A stretch of 64,000 bases of DNA from Opitutaceae bacterium EW11 (GTDB lineage Bacteria > Verrucomicrobiota > Verrucomicrobiia > Opitutales > Opitutaceae): NCBI GenBank assembly GCA_003054665.1, contig QAYY01000001.1, positions 1-64,000 of the forward strand, read 5' to 3'. The position numbers were made by a program, and so were the translations under genes. The notes under the pieces were generated by a model. It was given only the letters and a program-made list of their open reading frames with translations. It searched no databases and was not told where the DNA came from. This document shows, one piece after another, positions 14,974-24,288 of the stretch (position 1 is the stretch's first letter; every line of letters starts with the position of its first letter).

Positions 14974-17826
14974 ATGCTCCCCATCCGGCTGCCGAGCTTC
15001 GTTGTCGCATTTGTTTCCACTGCGCTGGCGCTCACCTGTGTCGCCGAACAGACCGCGGACCATGCCGTGCAAGTCACGGCCCAGGTTCAACCGAACCCTG
15101 CCAAGATCGTTCTCAGCTGGACGCCGGATTCGACGAATCCAGCCTCCGGTTACCGAATCTCGCGCCGTGCTCCGGGCGCCGAGGGCTGGGGGCAGGAAAC
15201 GACGCTGCCGGGCTCCGCGACCGGCTACACCGACACGAGCGTCCAGGTGGGGACGCCCTACGAATACCAGATCCGGCGCGAAGTCAGCGCGTATACAGGA
15301 TTCGGTTACATCCGCACGGGCATCGAAATCCCGCTGGTGGAGAGCCGCGGCAAGCTCATCCTGCTGGTCGACGGCACCAAATCCGCCGCGCTCGCCCGCG
15401 AACTTTCCCAGCTGGAGTCGGATCTGGCGGGCGACGGTTGGACCGTGCTCCGCCACGACATCGCCGCCGGAACCACCGTACCGGACGTCAAGGCGATCAT
15501 CCGCACGGACTACCTGGCGGATCCGCAGGCAGTCAGCGCCGTGTTTCTTTTCGGCCACATTCCCGTTCCGTATTCGGGTTTGCTCTACCCGGATGGGCAC
15601 CCCGAGCATCAGGGCGCCTGGCCGGCGGACGTGTATTACGGCGACATGGAGGGCGTGTGGACCGACACGACGGTGAATTTTACCCAGACAGCCAACGGCG
15701 AGGCGTCGGACCGCGTCCGCCTCACCAACGTCCCCGGCGACGGAAAATTCGACCAAACCTACACGCCCGGGACCGTGCGCCTCCAGGTCGGGCGGGTTGA
15801 CCTGGCCAACATGCCCGGACGCGCGACTCCGGGCGGCACCGGTACGTTTCCCAGCGAAACTGAAATGCTCCGCAACTACCTCGAGAAGGATCACGCCTTC
15901 CGCCACGGACTGGTCACGTATACCCGCCGCGCCATCGTCGGCGATTATTTCGGCACGATTTATGGCCTCGCGTTCGCCTCGAGCGGCTTCCGCAGTTTCG
16001 CTCCGATGTTCGGACCGGACGCGATTCTTCAGGCTTCGGGCGCTAAAGGCACTTGGCTGAGCACGCTCCGGACGAGCGATTTCCTCTGGGCCTACGGTTG
16101 CGGGGGCGGTTCGTACACCTACGCCGACGGACTCGGAAGCACCTGGAACTATTTCGGCATGACGACCGAGCTGGTGGCGGCCGATCCCCGGGCTCCGTTT
16201 TACCTCATCTTCGGGAGCTGGTTTGGCGATTGGGACCACGAGGACGATCTGATGCGGGCGGTGCTTGCGACCCCGACGCATGGCTTGGCGGCAGTGTGGT
16301 CCGGCATTCCGCACTGGTTCTGTCACCCCATGGCGATGGGCGAGACGTTCGGCTACTGCGCGCGACTGACGCAGAACAACCGCAGCGCGTATGGTTTGCT
16401 CACCAACTATCCCGGCGCCGTGCACATCGCGCTGATGGGCGATCCCACCCTGCGCATGCACGTGGTGGCGCCTCCCTCCGCCGTCTCCGCAACGGTCGGC
16501 GCGGGCGGCACCACGCTGGCGTGGTCGGCCTCGCCCGACTCCGGTGTATCCGGTTATCACCTATACCGCGGCCGCGACCGGCGCGGGCCGTTCACCCGCG
16601 TAAACGAGTCACTCGTGACCGAGCTCTCGTTCACCGACGCTCACGGCACGTCCGGCGACATCTACCAGGTTCGGGCCGTGAAGCTCGAATCCACAACGAG
16701 CGGGAGCTACTTCAACTCCAGCCAAGCGGCCTACGTGACCTACGGGCCGCCGAGCTTCACGGTGCAGCCCAGCGCGGGCACCGCCTCCGTCGGATCCCGC
16801 GTGACGCTCACGATCGAGGCGAGCGGAGCGAGCACGTACCAGTGGTACAAAGACGGGCTCGCGATCGCGGGCGCGACCAACGCGAGCCTGACGCTGGATC
16901 CGGTTACCGCGGGCGACGCCGGCGCGTATTCCGTAGTCGCGACGAACAGTCTCGGCAGCACGACCAGCACGGCGGCCGCCCTCACCGTCGTGAGCACAAG
17001 CCAGGGCAGGTTGACCAACCTGTCGGTGCGCGGACAGGTCGGCACCGACGACCAAACGATGATCGTCGGTTTCACGACCGACGGAGCCGGCACAAAAACG
17101 CTCCTGGTGCGCGGTACCGGGCCGACGTTGGCGAGTTTCGGCGTTACCGGCTGGCTGCCTGATCCGCAGCTCGAACTTTACCAGGGCACGAGGTCGCTGC
17201 AGGCAAACGGCTCGTGGCGTGATGACCCGAATGCGATCCAGATCGTCGCTCTGGGCGGTACGCAGCTCGGCGCGTACACGTTGACCGGCTCCGAGTCGGC
17301 GATGCTGGTTTCGCTCAACTCGGCCGCGTACACCGTGCACCTCCGCGACCGCACCGGATCAAACGGCGTAGGGCTCCTGGAAGTGATCGACGAGGACAGC
17401 GGCACGCCGGGCACGCCCGCGTTCAACGCTCAGCCGCGTTTGGTCAATCTCTCGGTACGCGCGGTCGCCGGGTCCGGTTCCGCCACGCTGATTGCCGGAT
17501 TCATCATCAACGGCAGCGAGGCGAAGCAGGTGATGATCCGTGGAATCGGGCAAACCTTGTCCCACTTCTCGGTGAGCGGGTTGCTCGCGAATCCCAAGCT
17601 CCGCCTGTTCCAGGGCGAAACGCAGATCGAGGAGAACGACAACTGGGAGGATGCGCCGAATCGCGCGCAGATCGTGACCGCCGGCGGAGACCGTCTGGGC
17701 GAATTCGCGCTGGCAGCCACCGACGCCGTTCTCCTGCTTTCGTTGCAGCCGGGCGCCTACACCGTCCACCTCGTCGGAGCAGGCGATTCCGCGGGCGTCG
17801 GCATGATCGAAGTGAACGAGCGGTAG
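14974..17826 (+). CDS. Large secreted protein: FN3, gingipain-like (C25) domain, Ig-like domain and tandem C-terminal repeats
   Basis: A 950-residue secreted protein. After a signal peptide (about 1-25) come an FN3-like domain (about 33-110) and a long domain (about 115-495). The latter contains FLFGHIPVPYSGLLYPDGHP and WPADVYYGDMEG, reminiscent of gingipain-type C25 cysteine peptidases. The usual catalytic His/Cys cannot be placed confidently, though WAYGCGGGSYTYADG is a candidate. A second FN3-like stretch (about 498-585) and an Ig-like domain (about 590-670, YQWYKDGLAIAGATN) follow. Two copies of a roughly 135-residue repeat complete it, each opening with NLSVR and containing DPQLELYQG- or NPKLRLFQG-type motifs. 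This repeat is widespread in verrucomicrobial surface proteins. Confidence 0.65.
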   Translation: MLPIRLPSFVVAFVSTALALTCVAEQTADHAVQVTAQVQPNPAKIVLSWTPDSTNPASGYRISRRAPGAEGWGQETTLPGSATGYTDTSVQVGTPYEYQIRREVSAYTGFGYIRTGIEIPLVESRGKLILLVDGTKSAALARELSQLESDLAGDGWTVLRHDIAAGTTVPDVKAIIRTDYLADPQAVSAVFLFGHIPVPYSGLLYPDGHPEHQGAWPADVYYGDMEGVWTDTTVNFTQTANGEASDRVRLTNVPGDGKFDQTYTPGTVRLQVGRVDLANMPGRATPGGTGTFPSETEMLRNYLEKDHAFRHGLVTYTRRAIVGDYFGTIYGLAFASSGFRSFAPMFGPDAILQASGAKGTWLSTLRTSDFLWAYGCGGGSYTYADGLGSTWNYFGMTTELVAADPRAPFYLIFGSWFGDWDHEDDLMRAVLATPTHGLAAVWSGIPHWFCHPMAMGETFGYCARLTQNNRSAYGLLTNYPGAVHIALMGDPTLRMHVVAPPSAVSATVGAGGTTLAWSASPDSGVSGYHLYRGRDRRGPFTRVNESLVTELSFTDAHGTSGDIYQVRAVKLESTTSGSYFNSSQAAYVTYGPPSFTVQPSAGTASVGSRVTLTIEASGASTYQWYKDGLAIAGATNASLTLDPVTAGDAGAYSVVATNSLGSTTSTAAALTVVSTSQGRLTNLSVRGQVGTDDQTMIVGFTTDGAGTKTLLVRGTGPTLASFGVTGWLPDPQLELYQGTRSLQANGSWRDDPNAIQIVALGGTQLGAYTLTGSESAMLVSLNSAAYTVHLRDRTGSNGVGLLEVIDEDSGTPGTPAFNAQPRLVNLSVRAVAGSGSATLIAGFIINGSEAKQVMIRGIGQTLSHFSVSGLLANPKLRLFQGETQIEENDNWEDAPNRAQIVTAGGDRLGEFALAATDAVLLLSLQPGAYTVHLVGAGDSAGVGMIEVNER

Positions 17827-17874
17827 AGCGGATGACGACCGCAGTTGTGCGAACGCAGACTGCGCGTACCGAAA

Positions 17875-18273
17875 TCACTCGTCGCCCAGTTCGTAGGTAA
17901 ACGTCACGGAGTGTTCTCCAGACGGCGTGACCTGGATGACACAATCGCCCTGGATTCCTCTCAACTCTTCGGTCCCGGAGCCGGGGACAATATAGCCGAA
18001 GGGACGATAACCTCCGCCGTCGATGATGCCGCCGTGCTGATAGACAAAACTACCGCGACGACCGCCAAGCGTGCCGACAAAGCGGTCGACTCCGACATAC
18101 GCCATCCGTGTCGGCCCCGTCTGGCAGACCAGAGCCTCGGCGCTGCTTTCGCCGTCCATGGCTCCTGAATACACTCGATGGATCGAGGCGCGTGATAGCT
18201 TGCACGAGGCGGCCTCGACGTAGGGAGGTTGCGTCGCGTGGGATGTGTTTTTGAAGGAGGCGGTCGATTTCAT
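17875..18273 (-). CDS. DUF3224 family protein
   Basis: A 132-residue protein of the DUF3224 beta-barrel family (allene oxide cyclase-like fold). Characteristic segments are GSFVYQHGGIIDGGG, YIVPGSGTEELRGIQGDC and HSVTFTYELGD at the C-terminus. Start at 18273. The gene is divergent from a PAS-AraC regulator, with a pair of 13-bp direct repeats between them, suggesting that it is regulated by that protein. The biochemical role of the family is not established. Confidence 0.75.
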   Translation of the reverse strand: MKSTASFKNTSHATQPPYVEAASCKLSRASIHRVYSGAMDGESSAEALVCQTGPTRMAYVGVDRFVGTLGGRRGSFVYQHGGIIDGGGYRPFGYIVPGSGTEELRGIQGDCVIQVTPSGEHSVTFTYELGDE

Positions 18274-18288
18274 GGCGGCAATGGGTGC

Positions 18289-18321
18289 TCGCACGGTAGG
18301 CGCGTCGTTCGCACGGTAGGC
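18289..18321. promoter_or_regulatory. Direct repeat pair, candidate AraC-type operator
   Basis: Two perfect 13-bp direct repeats, TCGCACGGTAGGC, at 18289-18301 and 18309-18321, have a 20-bp period (two helical turns). They lie in the divergent region between the DUF3224 gene and the AraC-type regulator gene. AraC-family proteins typically bind direct repeats with this spacing. Binding is inferred. Confidence 0.55.
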
Positions 18322-18438
18322 TCCTGGCTCGCTCGGCGCTTGGAGGAATCTGCGGATATTTCGTACAAAACGCGGACCGATGCTCCGGCGGTTGCGAATT
18401 CCGAGATCCGCATCGAAGTTGCGCGCCCGAGGTAACCG

Positions 18439-19254
18439 ATGAATCCCCTCTCCGCCCTCGACTCCATCGACCACCGGATCACCGCGCTCGCCGCAAATCT
18501 GAAGTGCGGATGCTGGATCCGTTTTGCCGACGGCCGACCGAATTTCTGGTCCAGGGAAGTCTTCGAGATCTTTGGCTTCGAGACTGACGCCCACCCCCCC
18601 CCGATCGACGCGATGATGCATCGAATCGACCGCAGTCACCGTTCGCGGCTGTTGAACTCCGCCGATCGCTGCGAGCGCCATCGTGCTCGCTTCAGCGCAG
18701 ACTACAGCCTCACGCATCCGAACGGCCGGCGAATTCACGTGAAAAGCCGCGGCCAGATCATCCCCGGCATGGAGGGCTCCGTGATCGCGGGAACGTTGCT
18801 CGACGTGACCGAGCTTCAAAGTGTCCACTCAGACCTTGCGACCTTGGCGGGCATGCAGAAAAAAAACGCGTTCACCGCACCGTCCGAGCGCCTCACTCCG
18901 GGGCAATGGCGGCGCACCGAGGACCTGCTTCACGCACGCTCCAACGCCGGACTCACGGTTGCCGAGATGGCGGCGCACGCGCACTTGAGCCCCTCGCTTT
19001 TCTCCCGTCGTTTCAGAGCCACGACAGGGCAGACCCCGCTGCAGTATGTGCTCTCGCTGAGACTCGAACGTGCCAGGGCTGCCTTGGCCTCTACCGGAGC
19101 GTCGATCGCTCGCGTGGCCACCGATTTTGGTTTCTTCGATCAGGCGCACTTCAGCCGCCACTTCAAACGCCGCTATGGCCTGACGCCGGGCGTATTCATG
19201 CGGCAAGAAACGTCCTCCATCGCACCCACAGACTCGTCCTTCAGCGACGTGTGA
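18439..19254 (+). CDS. PAS-AraC transcriptional regulator
   Basis: A 271-residue regulator. An N-terminal PAS-like sensor domain (about 15-130) contains FWSREVFEIFGFETD and a PAC-like end (IIPGMEGSVIAGTLLDVTE). A C-terminal AraC-type double helix-turn-helix (about 165-260) contains LTVAEMAAHAHLSPSLFSRR and the second-HTH motif VATDFGFFDQAHFSRHFKRR, ending in YGLTPGVF. The ligand is unknown. It is divergent from the DUF3224 gene across a direct-repeat pair. Confidence 0.88.
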   Translation: MNPLSALDSIDHRITALAANLKCGCWIRFADGRPNFWSREVFEIFGFETDAHPPPIDAMMHRIDRSHRSRLLNSADRCERHRARFSADYSLTHPNGRRIHVKSRGQIIPGMEGSVIAGTLLDVTELQSVHSDLATLAGMQKKNAFTAPSERLTPGQWRRTEDLLHARSNAGLTVAEMAAHAHLSPSLFSRRFRATTGQTPLQYVLSLRLERARAALASTGASIARVATDFGFFDQAHFSRHFKRRYGLTPGVFMRQETSSIAPTDSSFSDV

Positions 19255-19773
19255 GTGAGCGAAGGGTCCCAGGGGTCAGGCCCTAATGTCTGTGCGAATC
19301 GAACGAGCGCCCGCGGCGGCAGACTCGTTCAGTCCCCGGGCAAGCCGGCGCTCCCGAGGACGATCCGCGCCTGGTTCGGCTCGGATTACCCAGCGGAGCA
19401 GCCGCCGCCTGTACTTACTTTCCGGTTACATATCGAAAATCAGTCCAGCGGCCTGTGCCCCTCTGTGCACGCCCCCGCCGCCCCTGAAAACGCGCATGTC
19501 ACTCCGCTTGTGGAGAGAATGAACGGACATCGCGACGGGCCTTGAAGGCCGCGACGAGTCGAATTGGACCGCGGCTTTCACGCGAACGAATGGATGAGCG
19601 AAAACATCCATGCTTCGAAGGAGGAAACAGCGTCACCAGAAAGTCACAAATGTCGCGGATTTCAGACGCGACTGGGGCGCACTGGCGCCAGGCGAAGGCG
19701 CACCGACGAAGAACCGGATTGCGGGGGAGTTTTCCCTTGCTAGGACTCTTGGGCCCTCGTTGCCTCCCCGCCC
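19255..19773. other. Intergenic upstream of the fecI-fecR-TonB operon
   Basis: About 520 bp without convincing coding sequence; short frames have Arg/Pro-rich translations. It should carry the operon promoter, but no clear box could be picked out. Confidence 0.5.
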
Positions 19774-20328
19774 GTGCCCCCGATCGATTCAGAGACCAGG
19801 CATTGGTTCGCCGAGCACCTCCAGCCTCACGAGCCATCTCTGCGCGCCTACCTGCGCAGTTCGCTGTCTTCTCCCAGCGACGTGGACGATATTGTGCAGG
19901 ATACCTACACGCGGATTCTGGCGATGCGGGAGAAAACGAATCTCCGCTCGTGCAAGGGGCTGCTCTTCGCTGTCGCGCGAAATGCGGTGCGCGATCTGAT
20001 CCGGCATCGCGCAGTGGTCCAGCACGTGCCGATCACGGAAGATGCCGACTCGCCCGTCTTGCAGGATAAGGCCGACGTGGTCGAGTTTGTGAGCCGGCAG
20101 CAAGAGCTGGCGTTGCTCACCGAGGCGATACGCAGTCTTCCCACCCGCTGTCGCGAAGTGCTCCTCCTCCGAAAAATCCAGGGTTTCTCACAAAGGGAAA
20201 TCGCGAACCGGCTGGGCATTTCCGAGAACACGGTCGAGACTTTGGTGGCCAAGGGCACGCATCGCTGCCGCGACTTCATGCGCGAGCACGGTGCGCACCC
20301 CAATCATCTTCGTGACTCCAGAACCTGA
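19774..20328 (+). CDS. FecI-like ECF sigma factor
   Basis: A 184-residue ECF sigma factor. Region 2 (about 10-80) contains SSPSDVDDIVQDTYTRIL and LLFAVARNAVRDLIRHR. Region 4 (about 115-170) contains LPTRCREVLLLRKIQGFSQREIANRLGIS. It overlaps the following fecR-like gene by 38 bp, a typical sigma/anti-sigma arrangement. By analogy it is activated when the cognate TonB receptor binds substrate and directs transcription of the operon. Confidence 0.87.
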   Translation: MPPIDSETRHWFAEHLQPHEPSLRAYLRSSLSSPSDVDDIVQDTYTRILAMREKTNLRSCKGLLFAVARNAVRDLIRHRAVVQHVPITEDADSPVLQDKADVVEFVSRQQELALLTEAIRSLPTRCREVLLLRKIQGFSQREIANRLGISENTVETLVAKGTHRCRDFMREHGAHPNHLRDSRT

Positions 20329-21337
20329 AACCCCCGCCGCCATTGCCGAGGCCGCTGCCCGTTGGGTGGCGCGGCATGACCGTGGACTCACGCCGGAAGA
20401 GCGGGCCGAGTTCGCCGCATGGCGCGAGGCCGATCCGCGTCACGCCCAGGAGTGGGCCAGCCTTTTCGAAACAGCGCAGCTGCTGGGCGAAGCGGGCGCG
20501 GTCTCGGAGCTCGCCGCCGAGGCGGCGATGCTCGACGAGCAGACGCGCAAGGCCCGGCGCGCGTCGCACCTTCTCCGTTGGGGATACCGGGTCGGGCTGA
20601 CAGCGGCGGCGATCGCCGTCGGTGTTTTCACGTGGCAGCTGCTGGCGAATCGATCGCGTTCCGCCACCCCGCCCGCCGTCACGTTGGTGGCCGCCGAAGC
20701 GAAGCGGCTTTCCCTTCCAGATGGATCGGTGGTCGAAGCGCGTGGTGACAGTCAGGTGACGTTCGATTTTTCCGGGCCTTCTCGACGTGTCCGCTTGCCG
20801 AAAGGCGAAGCGTTCTTCTCGGTGGCACACGATTCCTCGCGCCCGTTTTTCGTCGAGACCGCGGGCGTGACCGTGCGCGCTGTCGGCACGGAGTTTAACG
20901 TGCGGTGCGACTCCAACCAGGTGGACATCATCGTGACGGAAGGCCGCGTGCGCGTGTCCAGTTCGCCCTCCGTCGCCGTCGATGCCGCGCCGTTGATCGA
21001 CGCCGGAACAGCCGCACGAGTCGCTCCGGGATCCGGTGACCTCACTCCGGCCGTGGAAACCCGGGCAGTCACCCACGCAGAAGTCGAAGGTGCGCTGGCG
21101 TGGCGTTCGCCGCTTCTCGAATTCTCCCGCGCACCGCTCGACCAAGTGCTGGCCGCATTTCAACAACACTCGCCTCATCGAGTGCGCTTGGGCGACCCGG
21201 CGCTCGCCCGTCGCCAGATCAGCGGCACCTTTCAGGCGGAAAACATTGAAGGTTTTCTCCGCCTCGCCGAAGCGACCTTCGGCCTGCGCGTCGAACGTCG
21301 ATCGGACGGAGAGATCATTCTTCGCTCGGCCCCCTGA
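20291..21337 (+). CDS. FecR-like anti-sigma factor / sigma regulator
   Basis: A 348-residue inner-membrane regulator. A cytoplasmic N-terminal domain (about 15-85, AARWVARHDRGLTPEERAEF ... AWREADPRH) binds the sigma factor. One membrane helix follows (about 101-119). A periplasmic FecR beta domain (about 130-235, LSLPDGSVVEARGDSQVTF, GEAFFSVAHDSSRPFFVET, VRAVGTEFNV) precedes a C-terminal domain (about 270-345, LEFSRAPLDQVLAAF) resembling the secretin/TonB short N-terminal fold. It probably relays substrate binding from the receptor gene that starts 9 bp downstream to FecI. The GTG start overlaps fecI. Confidence 0.87.
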   Translation: MRTPIIFVTPEPETPAAIAEAAARWVARHDRGLTPEERAEFAAWREADPRHAQEWASLFETAQLLGEAGAVSELAAEAAMLDEQTRKARRASHLLRWGYRVGLTAAAIAVGVFTWQLLANRSRSATPPAVTLVAAEAKRLSLPDGSVVEARGDSQVTFDFSGPSRRVRLPKGEAFFSVAHDSSRPFFVETAGVTVRAVGTEFNVRCDSNQVDIIVTEGRVRVSSSPSVAVDAAPLIDAGTAARVAPGSGDLTPAVETRAVTHAEVEGALAWRSPLLEFSRAPLDQVLAAFQQHSPHRVRLGDPALARRQISGTFQAENIEGFLRLAEATFGLRVERRSDGEIILRSAP

Positions 21338-21345
21338 AACGCGGC

Positions 21346-24276
21346 GTGGCGTACAGGCCTGTGACGAGCCGCCGGCACCTCCTGGTTCTCCTCGTCACCT
21401 GGTGGCTTATGTCCGCCGTCGGGACTCCGCTCGCGCGCGCCGCCCCGGCCGAGCGAGAATTCGATGTGCCGGCAGGCAACGCGGAGTCGGCGCTCGCCGT
21501 GTTCGCACGGCAGGCCGCGATACAACTCATTTTCGATCCGCAGATCGCTGAAGGGCTGCGCACGCCTGCGGTGCGCGGCCGACTGACGCCGGACGACGCG
21601 CTTCGGAAACTTCTCGCGGGCACTCCGCTGGAAGTCGTGCGCGACCAACTGACCGGGGCGCTGGCGATCAGAAGAATCTCCGGATCGGACGTCATGGAAA
21701 CGAAGGGGCAGTCCGTCTTGCACGCCGCACCGAAGCCAACTTCGGGGCAAGCAACGACACCCCCCGACATGAGCAACCCTGCCTCCTCCTCAAAAACGTC
21801 GCGCGGCTTCCGGTCGCGACTTCTGTCCGGACTCGCCCTTCTCGCCACCACACATCTCCACGCTCAAACGGACGCGAAAAAGCCGGCCGAAGACGTCCTG
21901 AAAATGGACGAATATGTGGTCACCGGCGTCTCGTACACCCAGACCCAGTTTCAATCTTCGTTTGCCGTCACCAGCCTCTCGAACACCGAGATCCAGAAGA
22001 TCGGCCCTCTCAACCTGGCGAATCTTCTGGGTCAGGTTCCGGGCATTTTCACCGAGGCAACCGGTGGTGAAGTTCAGAACGTGATTCGCCTGCGCGGCAT
22101 TCCGAACGAATCCAGCTTCCAGGCCTTCCAGGTCGATGGCCTGCCCATCTATCCCGACGAGGGTTTCTTCTACAAGGGAGACGGCGTGGTTCGCACGGAC
22201 ATCATGACGAAGTCGTTCGAGATCGTCCGCGGCGGACCGTCGCCCATTTTCGCGTCCAACGCCGCGGCGATCTACAACAACGTCACCCGACAAGGTGGCG
22301 ACGTGAGCGAAAGCGCCGTGAAAGTGACCATCGGCGACACGGACTTGTATCGGCTGGACGGATTCTGGTCCGGCAAGATCGCCGACAGCACCTATCTCGC
22401 CGTGGGCGGATTCGTTCGTCGCAACGACGGCGCTCGTCCCAACGGCTTTCCGAGCGATCGCGGCGGACAGGTCGAGATGAACCTTCGGCGCGAGCTTGCC
22501 GACGGGGAAATCAAGCTGTCGCTCCTGAGCATCGCCGATCACAACGTGTTTTATCTGCCGATCCCAATCGCCGATCCGCGCAATCCTTCGGTTTCGCTCA
22601 ATCCGTACATCGACTACTTCACCGGCACGCTCAATACGCCCTATCTGGAGAATGCCAACTTCCTGTATCCGAACGAAGCAGGGGCAAACATCAGCGAACG
22701 CCGTGATCTTTCCAACGGCCGGTACATGAAGGTCCTATGTCCGACGTTTGAGCTGAACCGGACGATCGGCGACTGGCATTTCTCGAACAAGTTCAGGATT
22801 TCCGACCTCAAGGTTGAGTTCGACGCTCTGTACTCGACCACCAACCCGCTCGACTACGCCAGTTTCGCGTCTGGGTATATGAATGCCGCCCAGAGCGCAT
22901 TTGGCTCCTCCACCCCGGTGGATCATCTGGGCTATGCCATCGCCGGCACGAACGGCAGCACCTCCTACAATCCTGCGGCTCAATCGGGATTGGTCATGCA
23001 GGCGCAGTATCGCGCGGTGGACGTGAAATCGAATGGCGTACAGGACGAACTCCGGCTGGGGCGCGACTTCGAACTAAAGGGCACGCATCACGGCGTCCTG
23101 GGATTGTATGCGACCGAGTACTGGATGACCGAGCAGTCGCGCTACCAAGACTACCTGTTCGAGCTGGCGTCGAATCCCCGGCTCCTGGATCTGGTGGCCT
23201 ACAGCGCAACGAACCAAGTGCTTGGGTCCGTGACCGATCGCGGCGTGCTGCGGTACTCGACGACGCTGAACGGCGGTCACTCGGACATCAAGGAGCTCGC
23301 CGTATTCGCGGCGGACACCTGGGACATCACTCCCAAGCTGAAGCTGGACTACGGCATCCGCCACGAACGCTACTCCGGCTCCGGCTACGGCAAGCCAGCG
23401 AAGGCGGTAAACATGAACCTCCCCCGCACCTTGGCCGGTGCCAATGCGTTGGCGTTTACCGGCGCCACAGCGATCAATCACTACAGCGAGTCCGTGACGC
23501 CCTGGACGGTCGGCGCCAACTACGACCTCGATCGGCATTTCGGTTTGTATGCGCGCGCGTCGAAATCGTTCCGAGTCGGGAGCGAGGGCAATCTCGCCCT
23601 CGTCAACAACCCGGCGGTCACGACAAGCGCGGCGCAATACGAAGTGGGCGTGAAGATCAACCGGCGCAAATTTTCGGCCTTCCTCACGGCGTTCTACACC
23701 AAGTTCGATCCCTACGTGCAGACGTTCCAAGCGGTGAATCCGGTCACGGGAAACACGGGGAATCTGAACTTTGTCGGCCGGGCGCAGACTCCGGGAGTCG
23801 AAGCGGATATCACATGGAAGCCGCTGCCGTATTTCAGTATCGACAGTTCCATTACCTACAATCGCCCCCGCGGCGGGAACTATTTCAGCTCCCTCGGCGC
23901 CGACGCGTCGGCCGCGGAGGACAAGCAGCTCATTCGGACTCCCGACCTTTTCGGCAACATCCGGCCCTCGCTCAGTTTTGACATAGGCAAGTGGGCGATG
24001 CGCGCCGACCTTCGGCTGAATTTCGTCAGCAAGCGCTACGTCGACATCAAAAACATCACAGCCCTCCCCGCCTACCGGACTCTCGGAGCCGGCTTGGCCG
24101 CGGATCACGGCGCCTGGAGCTTCCAGCTGATGGTCGACAACCTCACGAACGCGCACGGCCTGACGGAAGGCAATCCGCGCTCCGACGTCGTTGGCGGCCA
24201 GGGCACCGCGACCGCCGTGTACGGTCGCCCACTCTTCGGTCGTTCGTTCCGCCTCGAGAGCACCTTTCATTTCTAG
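21346..24276 (+). CDS. TonB-dependent receptor with STN signalling domain and an embedded second signal-peptide-like segment
   Basis: A 976-residue outer-membrane transducer-receptor. A signal peptide (about 1-32) is followed by an STN domain (about 37-110, FDVPAGNAESALAVFARQA ... GTPLEVV), which in FecA-type receptors contacts FecR. Residues 142-175 look like a second complete signal peptide (MSNPASSSKTSRG, then a hydrophobic core and an HAQ end) before DEYVVTG. Plug about 190-320 (NLANLLGQVPGIF, IRLRGI, VDGLPIY), then a beta-barrel ending in ...LESTFHF with terminal aromatic. GTG start at 21346. The downstream phosphodiesterase and antiporter genes suggest an organophosphate ligand. Confidence 0.86.
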   Translation: MAYRPVTSRRHLLVLLVTWWLMSAVGTPLARAAPAEREFDVPAGNAESALAVFARQAAIQLIFDPQIAEGLRTPAVRGRLTPDDALRKLLAGTPLEVVRDQLTGALAIRRISGSDVMETKGQSVLHAAPKPTSGQATTPPDMSNPASSSKTSRGFRSRLLSGLALLATTHLHAQTDAKKPAEDVLKMDEYVVTGVSYTQTQFQSSFAVTSLSNTEIQKIGPLNLANLLGQVPGIFTEATGGEVQNVIRLRGIPNESSFQAFQVDGLPIYPDEGFFYKGDGVVRTDIMTKSFEIVRGGPSPIFASNAAAIYNNVTRQGGDVSESAVKVTIGDTDLYRLDGFWSGKIADSTYLAVGGFVRRNDGARPNGFPSDRGGQVEMNLRRELADGEIKLSLLSIADHNVFYLPIPIADPRNPSVSLNPYIDYFTGTLNTPYLENANFLYPNEAGANISERRDLSNGRYMKVLCPTFELNRTIGDWHFSNKFRISDLKVEFDALYSTTNPLDYASFASGYMNAAQSAFGSSTPVDHLGYAIAGTNGSTSYNPAAQSGLVMQAQYRAVDVKSNGVQDELRLGRDFELKGTHHGVLGLYATEYWMTEQSRYQDYLFELASNPRLLDLVAYSATNQVLGSVTDRGVLRYSTTLNGGHSDIKELAVFAADTWDITPKLKLDYGIRHERYSGSGYGKPAKAVNMNLPRTLAGANALAFTGATAINHYSESVTPWTVGANYDLDRHFGLYARASKSFRVGSEGNLALVNNPAVTTSAAQYEVGVKINRRKFSAFLTAFYTKFDPYVQTFQAVNPVTGNTGNLNFVGRAQTPGVEADITWKPLPYFSIDSSITYNRPRGGNYFSSLGADASAAEDKQLIRTPDLFGNIRPSLSFDIGKWAMRADLRLNFVSKRYVDIKNITALPAYRTLGAGLAADHGAWSFQLMVDNLTNAHGLTEGNPRSDVVGGQGTATAVYGRPLFGRSFRLESTFHF

Positions 24277-24288
24277 ACGAGGCCCGTC

